Source of the DNA: an uncultured Alphaproteobacteria bacterium
Lineage (GTDB): Bacteria > Pseudomonadota > Alphaproteobacteria > UBA6615
DNA length: 64,000 nucleotides
Assembly (NCBI GenBank): GCA_943787445.1
Contig: CALSML010000019.1
Location: forward strand, 26,437 to 90,436
Reading direction: 5' to 3'
Below, piece after piece: positions 11,417-22,071 of the stretch. How positions within the stretch are numbered: position 1 is the stretch's first letter; each line of letters begins with the position of its first letter. The position numbers and the translations under genes are program-made. A model generated the notes under the pieces. It ran no database searches. It was given only the letters and a program-made list of their open reading frames with translations, and had not been told where the DNA came from.

Positions 11417-12774
11417 ATGTTTTCGGCTCAGGCACCGCGCCCGCTCGCAGATCAGGCTGCGTCCGGAAACCATTGCCGCGGTTGTCGGGCAGGACCATCT
11501 GCTTGAGCGGTCACGGCCCGATCGGTCGGATGGTTGCCAATGGGCGGCTCGCGAGCATGGTCCTGTGGGGGCCGCCCGGCGGTGCGGCAAGACCACGATT
11601 GCCCGGCTTCTGGCGCTGGAAACGGACCTTGGAATTCGAACCGCTTTCCGCAGTTTTCTCAGGCGTGTCGCGGACCTTCGCAAGGTGTTTGAACGCGCGA
11701 CTGCCCGGCGCGCGGGCGGCAAGGGCACCCTGCTGTTCATTGATGAGATTCACCGCTTCAACCGAGCCCAGCAGGACGGTTTCCTGCCCTATGTGGAGGA
11801 CGGCACGGTCACGCTCATCGGCGCGACAACCGAGAATCCCTTCCTTCGAGATCAATGCTGCGCTGCTGTCACGAAGTCAGGTTTTCGTCCTCAACCGTCT
11901 CGACGACGTCGGCTCTGGAGGAACTGCTGGATGCGCAGCGAGGCGATTGAAGGACCGCATCCGTATACCGGTCGATGCCGATGCCCGGCTTTCCCTCAAG
12001 GCGATGGCGGACGGGGACGGGCGCTACCTGCTGAATCTGGCCGAAGAACTCTTCGCGCTGGCATCGCGACGCGGTGCTCGACACGGCTCCGATTGATTGA
12101 AACTGTTCAGAAGCGGGCGCCGCTTTACGACAAGGGGCAGGAAGGCCATTACAACCTGATCAGCGCCTTGCACAAGTCGTTGCGCGGTTCGGATGTTGAC
12201 GCGGCCTCTGTATTGGTTGGCCCGCATGCTGGCCGGGGGCGAGGATCCGCGGTTTATTGCGCGCCGGTTGGCGCGTGCGGCTGTGGAGGACATCGGTCTG
12301 GCCGACCCGCAGGCCCTGCCTCAGGCGCTGGCGGCCTGGGAGGCCTATGAACGGATCGGCTCGCCCGAAGGGGAGCTGGCGCTGGCCCAATGCACGATTT
12401 ATCTGGCCAGCGCGCCCAAATCCAATGCGGCCTACAACGCCTATGGTGCCGCGATGCGCAGCGCCCTGAGACACCGGGTCCCTGATGCCGCCCAAGCATA
12501 TTTTGAATGCGCCGACGGGTTTGATGAAGGACCTGGGCTATGGGTCGGGTTACGAGTACGACCACAACGCGGATGAGGGGTTCTCCGGGCAGGACTATTT
12601 CCCCGATGACATTCGCGCGCCAGAGCTTCTATCAGCCCGTGGCGCGCGGCTTTGAGCGTGAGATATCTAAGCGGCTTGAGTACTGGGAGCAAGCTTCGCG
12701 ACCGAACGTCAGTCCAGGGAACCGCAATCGTGAGAGACATACTGATATTGGCGCGGGGAGTGTCTGCGTCGTGA
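11417..12774 (+). CDS. rarA: Replication-associated recombination protein A (AAA+ ATPase), multiply frameshifted
   Basis: Pieces in several frames: [150 protein letters not shown]. Confidence 0.85.
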
Positions 12775-12776
12775 AT

Positions 12777-13153
12777 ATGATTGTGGCCATCGCCATTGGC
12801 GGGGCGGCAGGCGCGGTTGGGCGCCATTTTGTGAATGTCGGAATGGTTGCGACTTCTGGGGCACGGGTTCCCGTGGGGTACGCTCGTCGTGAATATCGGC
12901 GGGTCTTTGATCATGGGCGTTACTGGCCCATGTCATGGCTACATCCTGGGCAGTTTCTCCGGAAGTGCGTGCGTTGATGACGGTGGGCGCATTGGGCGCA
13001 TTTACAACCTTCTCAACATTTTCCCTGAATGTCGTAACCCTGTATGAGCGTGGTCAGATTGGTTTGGCGGCGATCTACGTTGTTGTTTCTGTGACAGCGT
13101 CTGTTGGCGCCCTGGTTCTGGGGATGAAGCTGGCGCGCGTGGTGTTTGCATGA
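12777..13153 (+). CDS. crcB: Fluoride efflux transporter CrcB, frameshifted across three frames
   Basis: MIVAIAIGGAAGAVGRHFVNV / GFPWGTLVVNIGGSLIMGV / LMTVGALGAFTTFSTFSLNVVTLYERGQ. Confidence 0.85.
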
Positions 13154-14115
13154 GCGACACAGAACAGAATGCGGTGCGGCACATGGAAGTGTCGCGCGAT
13201 GATGATGACATTCGCATTGATCGCTGGTTCAAACGGCATTTCCCCAATGTTCCCTATGGGCAGTTGGCAAAATGGCTCCGAACCGGACAGGTGCGGGTGG
13301 ATGGTGGTCGTGCCAAGCCGGGGTTGCGGCTGACGTCGGGGCAACAGATACGGCTGCCACCGATGGCACCCGTCACCGCCAAAACAGAGCGAACACGCCC
13401 AGACGTCACACCCAAAGCTGCAGCAGACATACGCGAGCGCGTGATCTTCCGGGATGACCATGTGATTGCCATGAACAAGCCATCCGGGCTCGCCGTTCAG
13501 GGCGGTACGGGTACCACGCGGCATGTTGACGGTATGCTCGACGCGTTGCGCTATGACGCGCAAGAGCGACCTCGTCTGGTGCATCGCCTGGACAAGGATA
13601 CCAGCGGCGTTCTGATCCTCGCACGCACGCGCCGGGCGGCACAGATTCTCAGCGCCTCTTTTCAGGGGCGTACCGTAGAGAAGGTCTATTGGGCGTTGGT
13701 TCTGGGGGTCCCGGAAATTCAATCGGGAACCATCGATGCACCTCTCGCGAAACGTGGTGGATCGGGGCAGGAGAAGGTGGAGGAAACCGATGACGGTCAG
13801 TTCGCTGAAACCGATTATCGCGTTCTCGATCATGCCGCCGGCCGTGTGGCCTGGCTTGAACTTCGTCCGCGGACCGGTCGCACCCATCAGCTGCGCGCCC
13901 ATTGTGCGGTGATCGGCAATCCCATTCTGGGGGACGGCAAGTATGGCGGGCGGGAAAGTTTCCTTTCTGGCCTTCCCAAGCGGCTGCACCTACATGCGCA
14001 GACGCTGCGATTGCCACACCCGGAAGGCGGTGAACGACTGGAACTGTCTGCGCCACTTGATGCCGAGTTGCAGAAAAGCTGGAATTTCGTGGGATTTGAC
14101 CCGAAAACGGCGTGA
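13150..14115 (+). CDS. rluC: RluA-family 23S rRNA pseudouridine synthase (RluC-like)
   Basis: S4-like N-terminus; RPRLVHRLDKDTSGVLILARTRRAAQ; LRPRTGRTHQLRAHCA. Confidence 0.92.
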   Translation: MSDTEQNAVRHMEVSRDDDDIRIDRWFKRHFPNVPYGQLAKWLRTGQVRVDGGRAKPGLRLTSGQQIRLPPMAPVTAKTERTRPDVTPKAAADIRERVIFRDDHVIAMNKPSGLAVQGGTGTTRHVDGMLDALRYDAQERPRLVHRLDKDTSGVLILARTRRAAQILSASFQGRTVEKVYWALVLGVPEIQSGTIDAPLAKRGGSGQEKVEETDDGQFAETDYRVLDHAAGRVAWLELRPRTGRTHQLRAHCAVIGNPILGDGKYGGRESFLSGLPKRLHLHAQTLRLPHPEGGERLELSAPLDAELQKSWNFVGFDPKTA

Positions 14116-14264
14116 AACAAGGCAATTTCGTGGTCGTTCCCATTCGAGGAGTGCTTGGCAATCGAGCGGTAGCCCGGTTTGCGGTAAGCTCTCTATGCCG
14201 AAGTGGCGTCGCTCATCTGCTTTCGCATCGGCTTTAATTCAGAACTCAATCGAAAGCCTAGATC

Positions 14265-17202
14265 ATGCGTTGGCGTACCCTGTGGAAAATCATTGGTGTT
14301 TTGCTTGTGGCGCTGGTGGTTGCGGCCGTTGCCTTTGCCCTGAACCTGGATCCCAATGATCACAAGGATCGCATCTCGGCGATGGTCGAGAAGCAAACCG
14401 GACGCGCGGTTTCCTTCGGCGGACCGATTGATCTGGATATTGGGACAACAACCTCGCTTGTGGTGCGGGATGTGTCGTTTTCCAATGCTGACTGGGGCAG
14501 TCGTCCGGATATGGCCACGATCGGCCTTTTTGAGATTGATATTCGTCTTTTTCCGCTGATCGGCGGCAGCATCGACATCGAACGGTTGATGCTTCGTGAT
14601 GCGGATATTCTGATCGAGCGCGATGGCCAAGGGCGCAGCAATCTGGATTTTGCCGGCGCGAAGGACGATTCCGACACGTCCCGTGATGCTGCTGAAGATG
14701 GTGGCGGTGTGGGTGGTGGCGATCTCGATCTGGGGGTTGGGCAACTTCGTATCGAGAATGTTCTGGTCACGGCGATAGACGGCGCAACCAATCAGACCAT
14801 TGTTGCCAAACTCGAACGTGCTTTGGCGGTCCCGTCGGAACCCGGTGCACCGCTGGACGTTGATATCGACGGCAATATCACGCTGGGAGCCAATGTTGCG
14901 TTGATTGACCTCGCAGGTCAGGTTGGCACGTCGAAGGCCATTCTGTCGGGCAGTTCACCAGTCCCGATTAATCTGAAGGGATCTGCCCTTGGTTATGAGG
15001 TTTCGGTAACCGGGGGAGTGCGTCAACCCGACAACCTAGATGGAGTGGATGTCAGCATTTCAATCGTCGGTGATTGGTTGAAGGCGATACAGCCATTTGT
15101 GTCGACGGCATTGCCGAAACTGGGGCCGATTGACCTGAATGCGCATGTGACGGGATCCCCGGATGCAGCCCGTGGTTGAGGATATCCGCATTGCGGCTTC
15201 GCGCACCGTGATCACTGGCAAGGCGGAATTGGGGGAGGGCATCTCCTACAACCTCAAGGCCAGCCTGGAGGGACAGGATCTGGGACTGGTTTCTCCCTAT
15301 GTGGGTCTTCCATTGGAGGATTTGGGAACACTGACCGGCAGCATCAATTTGGTGGGTGACCTCAAGACATTGCGGGTCGAGCCCAACGCCGTGACAATAG
15401 ACAGGAGTCGGCTTTCAGGGTCCATCACGGCCGGCTTGAACAGCAATCCGCCGAAGGTGAACTACGATGTCAGCCTGACTGTGGATGGGCAGACTCTCGA
15501 CGTTATCAAGCCTTTCGTTGGCACCGATTTGCCGGCACTCGGGCCGATTACCGGCACGGTCAGGGTGGTTGGTGATCGCAAGCAGGCGCGGGTGGAGGTC
15601 ACCGATGTTCAGGCCGACAACAGTGTCCTGGCGGGTCAGATCAATGCGACCGGTTTGGACGGTACCCCTGACGTTGAATACGACGTCACATTGAAAGCGA
15701 ATGCACAGTCGCTGGAAATCCTGCGTCCTTATGTGGTCGGGGATATTGCGGACCTTGGCCAGATCAACGGTGGCGTTCGTGCAACGGGGACTCTGGACAA
15801 GGCGAAAGTGACACTCGATGAAGTCACCATAGACAAGAGCCGCATTTCCGGTCGAGCCGATATTGATCGCTCGGGCGAACGCGTGAAGGCCAGCTATGAC
15901 ATCACGCTCGTGGCGTCCAATCAGTCCCTGGAAGTTCTGCGACCCTTTCTGGGCATTGAACTGCCCGATGTGGGGCCTGTCGATCTGACTGCGTCGCTTG
16001 TGGGCGATGCGTCTCAGGCGCAATTCGACAATCTGACGTTGCAGTTTGGAGATTCGGAAATCGCGGGCAGCGGGCGGGTCGATCTGACAGGCAAAATTCC
16101 CCAGATTCAGGCTGGTCTGACGTCAACGAAGTTCGATCTCACCAGGTTCTTCCCCGATACCACGGAGGTTCGCAAACCTCAGGCGGTGACAAAGGAGGAA
16201 GCGGAAGCTGATGCAAAGATTGAAAGCGACGGACCGATCTTCCCTCGGAACCCATTGCCTCTCGAGTTTCTGAACGCAGCGAAGGCTGATTTGTCACTCA
16301 AGGTTGGCGAGTTGATCACGCCCTATGGCACCTACCGCAGCGTCGATGTGGGCATTGTGATGGAAGCGGGATCGCTGAATGTTCGGCCGTTTAAGGCACT
16401 CTACGCTCGGAGTCCGATGAGTGGAAACCTGAGCCTGGATTCTGACGGTGGCACCCCGCTGGTCGTCGTTTCGATGAGTGGATCAAAGATCGCGATCGGT
16501 GAGGTGTTCAAGGATTTTGCAAACCTCGATGTTCTGGAAGGGATCGGCACCATCAATATTGCGTTAAACGGCTCCGGAGCCTCCGTGGCGGACATCATGG
16601 GTTCTCTCAATGGCCATGCACGGGTGCTGATGGGGCAGGGACGAATGCGCAATGAAGGTCTTGGCTATGTCAGCGGAGTCTTTTCGAGCATTGGTGAAAT
16701 CCTCGGTAAGAAGGAATGGGTGGTTGTAGAATGTCTGGCCAGTGACTTTCAGATTGAGAACGGTATTGCGACGAGCAAGGTCGGTGTTCTGAACACCGAA
16801 GTCATCTCGCTGACGGTTGGGGGGAAAATCGATCTCGGTAAAGAGCGTTATGATCTCAAAGTGAAACCGTCGCCACGTGGCCTCGATATCAGTCTGGCCG
16901 TGCCAGTAAACATCACCGGTCCGCTCAGCGATCCGGGGTTCAGCCCGGATGCATTGGGGTTACTGACGAAGCTTGGGTCAATCTTTGGTGCGGTTATTTT
17001 TCCCCCGGCGGCACTGATCGGACTGACGGATTTGGGTGGCAATGATCATCCATGTGTAAAGTTTGCCAAAGAGTCCGGGGCCAATTCCGATGCCACGCCG
17101 ACAGCACCATTGCAAAAGGGCAGCGGCGGCGGCGTTCTGGGTGCGCCGGGCAAGGCCCTGGATGGAGTTGGACAGGGTCTGAAGGGTATATTGGGCAGAT
17201 AA
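14265..17202 (+). CDS. AsmA-family protein with tandem 72-aa repeats (1-nt frameshift near 15165-15172)
   Basis: N-terminal TM then AsmA-like sequence; ORFs 14265..15179 and 15163..17202 are continuous by homology across an apparent 1-nt indel; AsmA C-terminal region (DLDVLEGIGTINIALNGSGASVADIMGSLNGHA). Confidence 0.88.
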
Positions 17203-17221
17203 ATAAACAGGTAGTTCCCGC

Positions 17222-17923
17222 ATGAAAAGGTTTTATGAAGACGTCGCCATCGCGGCTGTCGACCAGGTGGGTTTTGAGGTCCATCTTGATGCTCGCCCGG
17301 TGCGAACGCCCCTGCGACAGCCTCTCCGGCTGCCGGGTAAGGCGCTTGCCAGCGCGATTGCACAGGAATGGGTTGATCAGGCCGAGGAGATCGATGTCGA
17401 TACCATGCCGCTCACGCGGATAGCGGCCACGGCGGTCGATCGCGTGAATGGCGATCGGGCCGGATATACCGACCAGATCGCAGCTTATGCAGAAACTGAT
17501 CTTGTCTGCTATCGCGCACCGGTACCTTCCGGCCTGGTTGTCATGCAGTCGCGATCCTGGCAACCCCTTTTGGAGTGGTGTCGAGAGGCTTATGGCGCCG
17601 AGCTCAAGGTGACCGAGGGCATCGCACCTGTGGATCAGGACCGTGAGTCCCTCGATCGGATACGGGAGGCTCTCGATGCGCAGGATGCGTTTGAACTGGC
17701 TGCTCTTTCCGTGGCCACTGCAGCCAGTGGATCGCTGGTGATCGGGCTCGCTCTGTCCCGGGGCCGTATTGACGCCGTAGCAGCCTACGAAGCCAGCCAA
17801 CTGGATGAGAGTTATCAGAACACCCTGTGGGGTGTGGACGAAGAGGCACAAAGTCGACGGGATATCCTGCGAGCAGATCTGGAGGCCGCCGAGACGTTCC
17901 TGACGCTCTTGCGGGCGAATTGA
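17222..17923 (+). CDS. ATP12-family F1-ATPase assembly chaperone
   Basis: [72 protein letters not shown]. Confidence 0.92.
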   Translation: MKRFYEDVAIAAVDQVGFEVHLDARPVRTPLRQPLRLPGKALASAIAQEWVDQAEEIDVDTMPLTRIAATAVDRVNGDRAGYTDQIAAYAETDLVCYRAPVPSGLVVMQSRSWQPLLEWCREAYGAELKVTEGIAPVDQDRESLDRIREALDAQDAFELAALSVATAASGSLVIGLALSRGRIDAVAAYEASQLDESYQNTLWGVDEEAQSRRDILRADLEAAETFLTLLRAN

Positions 17924-18002
17924 AGACGAGCCTGCCGACTGGCCTGACTCTTCCAAAAACTGCTATCTGATACCGAACATCACGCTCCGGGAGGGCCCTA
18001 TC

Positions 18003-19535
18003 GTGCAAGATATTTTGGATCAATTGGAGAGCCGCCGGGCCCGCGCGCGTCTTGGTGGCGGTGAACGCCGTATCGAATCTCAGCATGCCAAAGGCAAACT
18101 GACGGCGCGAGAACGGCTTGAATTGCTGCTCGACGAAGGCTCGTTTGAAGAGTTCGACATGTTTGTCGAGCAGGCGCCGAACGAGATGACAGCCGATATC
18201 GAGCCCATTCCGGGAGACGGCGTTGTCACGGGTTGGGGCCTGATCAACGGTCGCAAGGTTTTTGTATTCTCCCAGGACTTTACGGTTTTCGGCGGTTCGC
18301 TGTCGCAGGCCCATGCACAGAAGATCAGCAAGGTCATGGATATGGCGATGAAGGTCGGTGCTCCCGTGATCGGTCTGAATGATTCGGGAGGGGCACGTAT
18401 CCAGGAAGGCGTGGATTCGCTTGCCGGATATGCCGATGTTTTTCAGCGCAATGTGAACGCGTCCGGTGTGATTCCCCAAGTGTCGGCAATCATGGGGCCC
18501 TGTGCCGGTGGTGCGGTGTATTCACCTGCCATGACAGATTTTATCTTCATGGTTCGTGACACGTCGTACATGTTTGTCACAGGTCCCGAAGTTGTGAAAA
18601 CAGTCACGCATGAAGAGGTCACCCAGGAAGAACTGGGCGGTGCGAGTACACATACGACGAAATCGAGCGTCGCCGATGGCGCCTTCGAGAATGACGTGGA
18701 CACGCTACTCCAGCTGCGCCGCTTCTACGATTTTCTGCCCATGAGTAACCGGGAGGACCCGCCGGTCTGGCCGACCAGCGACCCTTATGACCGCGAGGAA
18801 CCCTCTCTCGATACGTTGATCCCGCCCGACGCCCAGAAGCCCTATGACATGAAGGAGCTGATCACCAAGGTGGTTGATGAAGGCGATTTCTTCGAATTGC
18901 AGGCTGACCACGCCGCCAATATCATCATTGGCTTCGGCCGCATGGAAGGCCGGACCGTGGGTTTCGTGGCCAACCAGCCTATGGTTCTGGCCGGCTGCCT
19001 GGATATCGACTCGTCCAAGAAGGCGGCGCGTTTCGTCCGGTTCTGCGACTGTTTTAACATTCCCATCATCACTTTTGTCGATGTGCCGGGATTCCTGCCC
19101 GGGACTGACCAGGAATATGGCGGCATTATCAAGCATGGCGCCAAGCTTCTCTTCGCTTTTGCTGAGGCTACAGTGCCTAAGGTGACGCTGATCACCCGCA
19201 AGGCCTATGGCGGCGCTTATGACGTCATGTCATCGAAGCATATCCGTGGCGACTTCAACTACGCCTGGCCGACCGCCGAAATTGCCGTGATGGGCTCCAA
19301 GGGTGCGGTGGAAATCATCTATCGCGAAGATCGTGACGATCCCGAAAAGATCGCCGCACGCACCGAAGAATACCAGGCGCGCTTTGCCAATCCTTTCGTG
19401 GCTGCCCAGAAGGGCTTCATCGATGATGTGATCTATCCGCGCAACACGCGTCGCCGCCTGTGCCGTGCACTGCGCCTGTTGGCAGACAAGCATCTCGAAA
19501 ACCCGTGGAAGAAGCACGATAATATTCCGCTCTAG
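18003..19535 (+). CDS. pccB: Propionyl-CoA (acyl-CoA) carboxylase beta chain
   Basis: [77 protein letters not shown]. Confidence 0.96.
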   Translation: MQDILDQLESRRARARLGGGERRIESQHAKGKLTARERLELLLDEGSFEEFDMFVEQAPNEMTADIEPIPGDGVVTGWGLINGRKVFVFSQDFTVFGGSLSQAHAQKISKVMDMAMKVGAPVIGLNDSGGARIQEGVDSLAGYADVFQRNVNASGVIPQVSAIMGPCAGGAVYSPAMTDFIFMVRDTSYMFVTGPEVVKTVTHEEVTQEELGGASTHTTKSSVADGAFENDVDTLLQLRRFYDFLPMSNREDPPVWPTSDPYDREEPSLDTLIPPDAQKPYDMKELITKVVDEGDFFELQADHAANIIIGFGRMEGRTVGFVANQPMVLAGCLDIDSSKKAARFVRFCDCFNIPIITFVDVPGFLPGTDQEYGGIIKHGAKLLFAFAEATVPKVTLITRKAYGGAYDVMSSKHIRGDFNYAWPTAEIAVMGSKGAVEIIYREDRDDPEKIAARTEEYQARFANPFVAAQKGFIDDVIYPRNTRRRLCRALRLLADKHLENPWKKHDNIPL

Positions 19536-19577
19536 GCACATGCCGGCGCGGAGAGGACGACATCAGGTGGGATTGAT

Positions 19578-20099
19578 ATGAAGCTTCATATTGGTGGAAC
19601 CGAGCCGAAGGAGGGCTGGAAGATGCTCGACATTCAGCCTGCCCCACATGTTGACTATGTCGCCGATATTCGGGACTTGTCACAATTTTCTGATGAGAGC
19701 TTCGACGAAATTTACGCGTCCCATGTGGCCGAACACATTCCTTACAGCAATAACGAACTGGTGAAGGTTTTGGCCGGATTTCAACGCATTTTGAAGGCAG
19801 ACGGGGTCCTGAAATTGAGTGTTCCGGATATGGAAACCCTCTGCTGGATGTTCACCAGCCCCCGGCTTTCGGGAGAAGCGAAGTTCCATGTCATGCGGAT
19901 GATCTTCGGCGGTCAGGTGGATGCCCATGACTTCCACTATGTCGGCCTGTCCTTCGATATTCTGCAGGGGTTTCTGTCCAAGGCCGGGTTCGAAAAGGTC
20001 GAACGCGTGAAGGCATTCGAGTTGTTCGATGATTCGAGCAGCCAGACTATGGCCGGCATTCCGATCAGCCTGAATGTCGAGGCGCGGCGTCAGGCGTGA
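19578..20099 (+). CDS. Class I SAM-dependent methyltransferase-like protein
   Basis: MKLHIGGTEPKEGWKMLDIQPAPHVDYVADIRDLSQFSDESFDEIYASHVAEHI. Confidence 0.75.
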   Translation: MKLHIGGTEPKEGWKMLDIQPAPHVDYVADIRDLSQFSDESFDEIYASHVAEHIPYSNNELVKVLAGFQRILKADGVLKLSVPDMETLCWMFTSPRLSGEAKFHVMRMIFGGQVDAHDFHYVGLSFDILQGFLSKAGFEKVERVKAFELFDDSSSQTMAGIPISLNVEARRQA

Positions 20100-20126
20100 T
20101 CCCGGCGGGTGTCGCGCGGGCGGCGA

Positions 20127-21958
20127 TCAGGATGTCGATTCCAGTCTGAAAATACTGACTGTTCCCTCCCGGCCACGAATCTCGCGCGCGCCAAGAGGTT
20201 CAAGGATGTAGTCGTGTTGGGGGTAGCGCATCGTATGTTCGCGGGCATCGCCGCTGACCAGGACGATACAATCCTCGTCCGCGGCCATCTCCTTGGCGAT
20301 GGAAGCAATTCGCGAGGCGATATTCACCGCATCACCGACGATTGTGTAGTTGATGCGGTTGCGGGAACCGATGTTGCCGACAACCACTGGGCCCGTGTGA
20401 ATGCCAATGCGAAGCGCCAGAGGTGTTTCTCCGGCATCCCGGTGTTGCCCGTTATCCGCACGAATTCGCTGCTGAATTTCGTCAGCTGCGCGCAATGCAC
20501 GAACTGCATGATCAGGTATGTCTTCGGGGGCACCCCAGAACGCCATGATGGCATCACCGATATACTTATCGACGGTCCCGCCTTCGGCTTCGATGGGTTC
20601 GGCCAGCATGTCGAAATGGGTGTTGAGAAATTCCGCGATTTCGCTTGCTTCCATGTTTTCCGCAATGGTCGAAAACCCACGAATATCGGTGAACATGATG
20701 GTGAGTTCACGTTCGTCAATGGCCTCAACGGCCTTTCCGCCCAGCATCATGCGCAAGACGAGTTGCTTGGGCACATAGACCTCGAATAATCGCAAGGCCG
20801 CAATCATCCGATTGAAGGCTCTGGAGGCCTCCGAAAGTTCGCGAATGCGACTGTCAGGTACTTCTGGTGCCATGGCGACGTCGAGGCGCGTGAGCGCGGC
20901 AGCAGCAGAAACCAGTTGTCCAATTTGGTGATTGAGGTGGCGGGCAAATAGAAAGCCTAGCAATACCGCCAGAAAGAGAATGGAAATCCCGATAATTGCT
21001 GTGTTGATCAGCCGTTCAACTTCCCGGCCGACAATGGCACGATCCAGTGCCAGTCCGATGGTCCGAACTTGTCGGTATCACGGGTGATGATGATCGTTGA
21101 AACACTGGCGCGTGCATCGCTGACATTTCCGGCATAGTTGAAAAGCGTTGTGGCTTCTTCGCCGCCGCCGGCCAGAAGGTCGAAGGCAGGTTCGGGAATG
21201 TCCTGAATGCGCGGCAACGGATTTCCGGCGGCGTAGGTTGTGATCTTGAAATCCGTATCCTTCATGCGTGGATGTGAGAGAACACGGTCGTGGTCGTGCA
21301 GAATAAAGGCGCTCAGATTGTTCTCGGTTTCCAGTTCAAGCAGGAATTCGGCAATTCGGGAAAGCACAACCGGTGCAACGACAACGCCAATCAGATCATC
21401 CCCGCGCGTCACAGGTGCGATATAGGTCAGCACCGGCCCGCTGGCTTCTGTTACCCAGATGGGAGGTGCCCAGAATGGTTTCCCGGAGGCCGCTGCACCA
21501 TCCAAGGCAAATTGTCGACGCGCCAGAGATCCCGGGGTGGATGGTATTTCGACCGTGATACCTTCCCCACGCGAGACGACGATGGATTCGAAGTTGGTCT
21601 GCACAAAGAGCATTGCGGTGACTTGCGGGTGCGACGCAAGAAATCCGGAAAATACATCAATGGTTTTGCCGCGCTTGCTGTTTATGTCGAGGCGACCATC
21701 CGCAAACTGACTTTAGAATTCTCCCACGCCAGCCATCACGGGGAGAAGTTGTCCGTCGATCTGGGATTCCAGCACATCGAGAGTGGCCGTCGAGCGCTGA
21801 CCGAGCAGTTCGAACGTGTTTCGTGTGGCGCTGCTCAGGGTGAGCCAGAGTACGCTGCCAACGGCCAGCAAAATGAGAAGCGTGACGCCGCCGATCAGGA
21901 TCGTGGTCAAACTGGCATTTGTGCGCCGGGCGCCGGTATCCTGAGTTTTACTGCGCAT
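20127..21958 (-). CDS. Adenylate/guanylate cyclase (class III) with N-terminal TM/sensor region and HAMP-like segment; frameshifted in two places
   Basis: Catalytic part MFTDIRGFSTIAENMEASEIAEFLNTHFDMLAEPIEAEGGTVDKYIGDAIMAFWGAPEDIPDHAVRALRAA; sensor part in 21008..21613; N-terminal TM in 21713..21958. Confidence 0.85.
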
Positions 21959-22071
21959 GGTGGGTAAGCTAGGGATATCACGTTGCTCCGTCTATGTACC
22001 TGGTGGATGCCGTATGACAGTCCGTGACAGCCATATTGCGCAGTGCAGCATGCTTTCGTAGGTTCAGGTCT

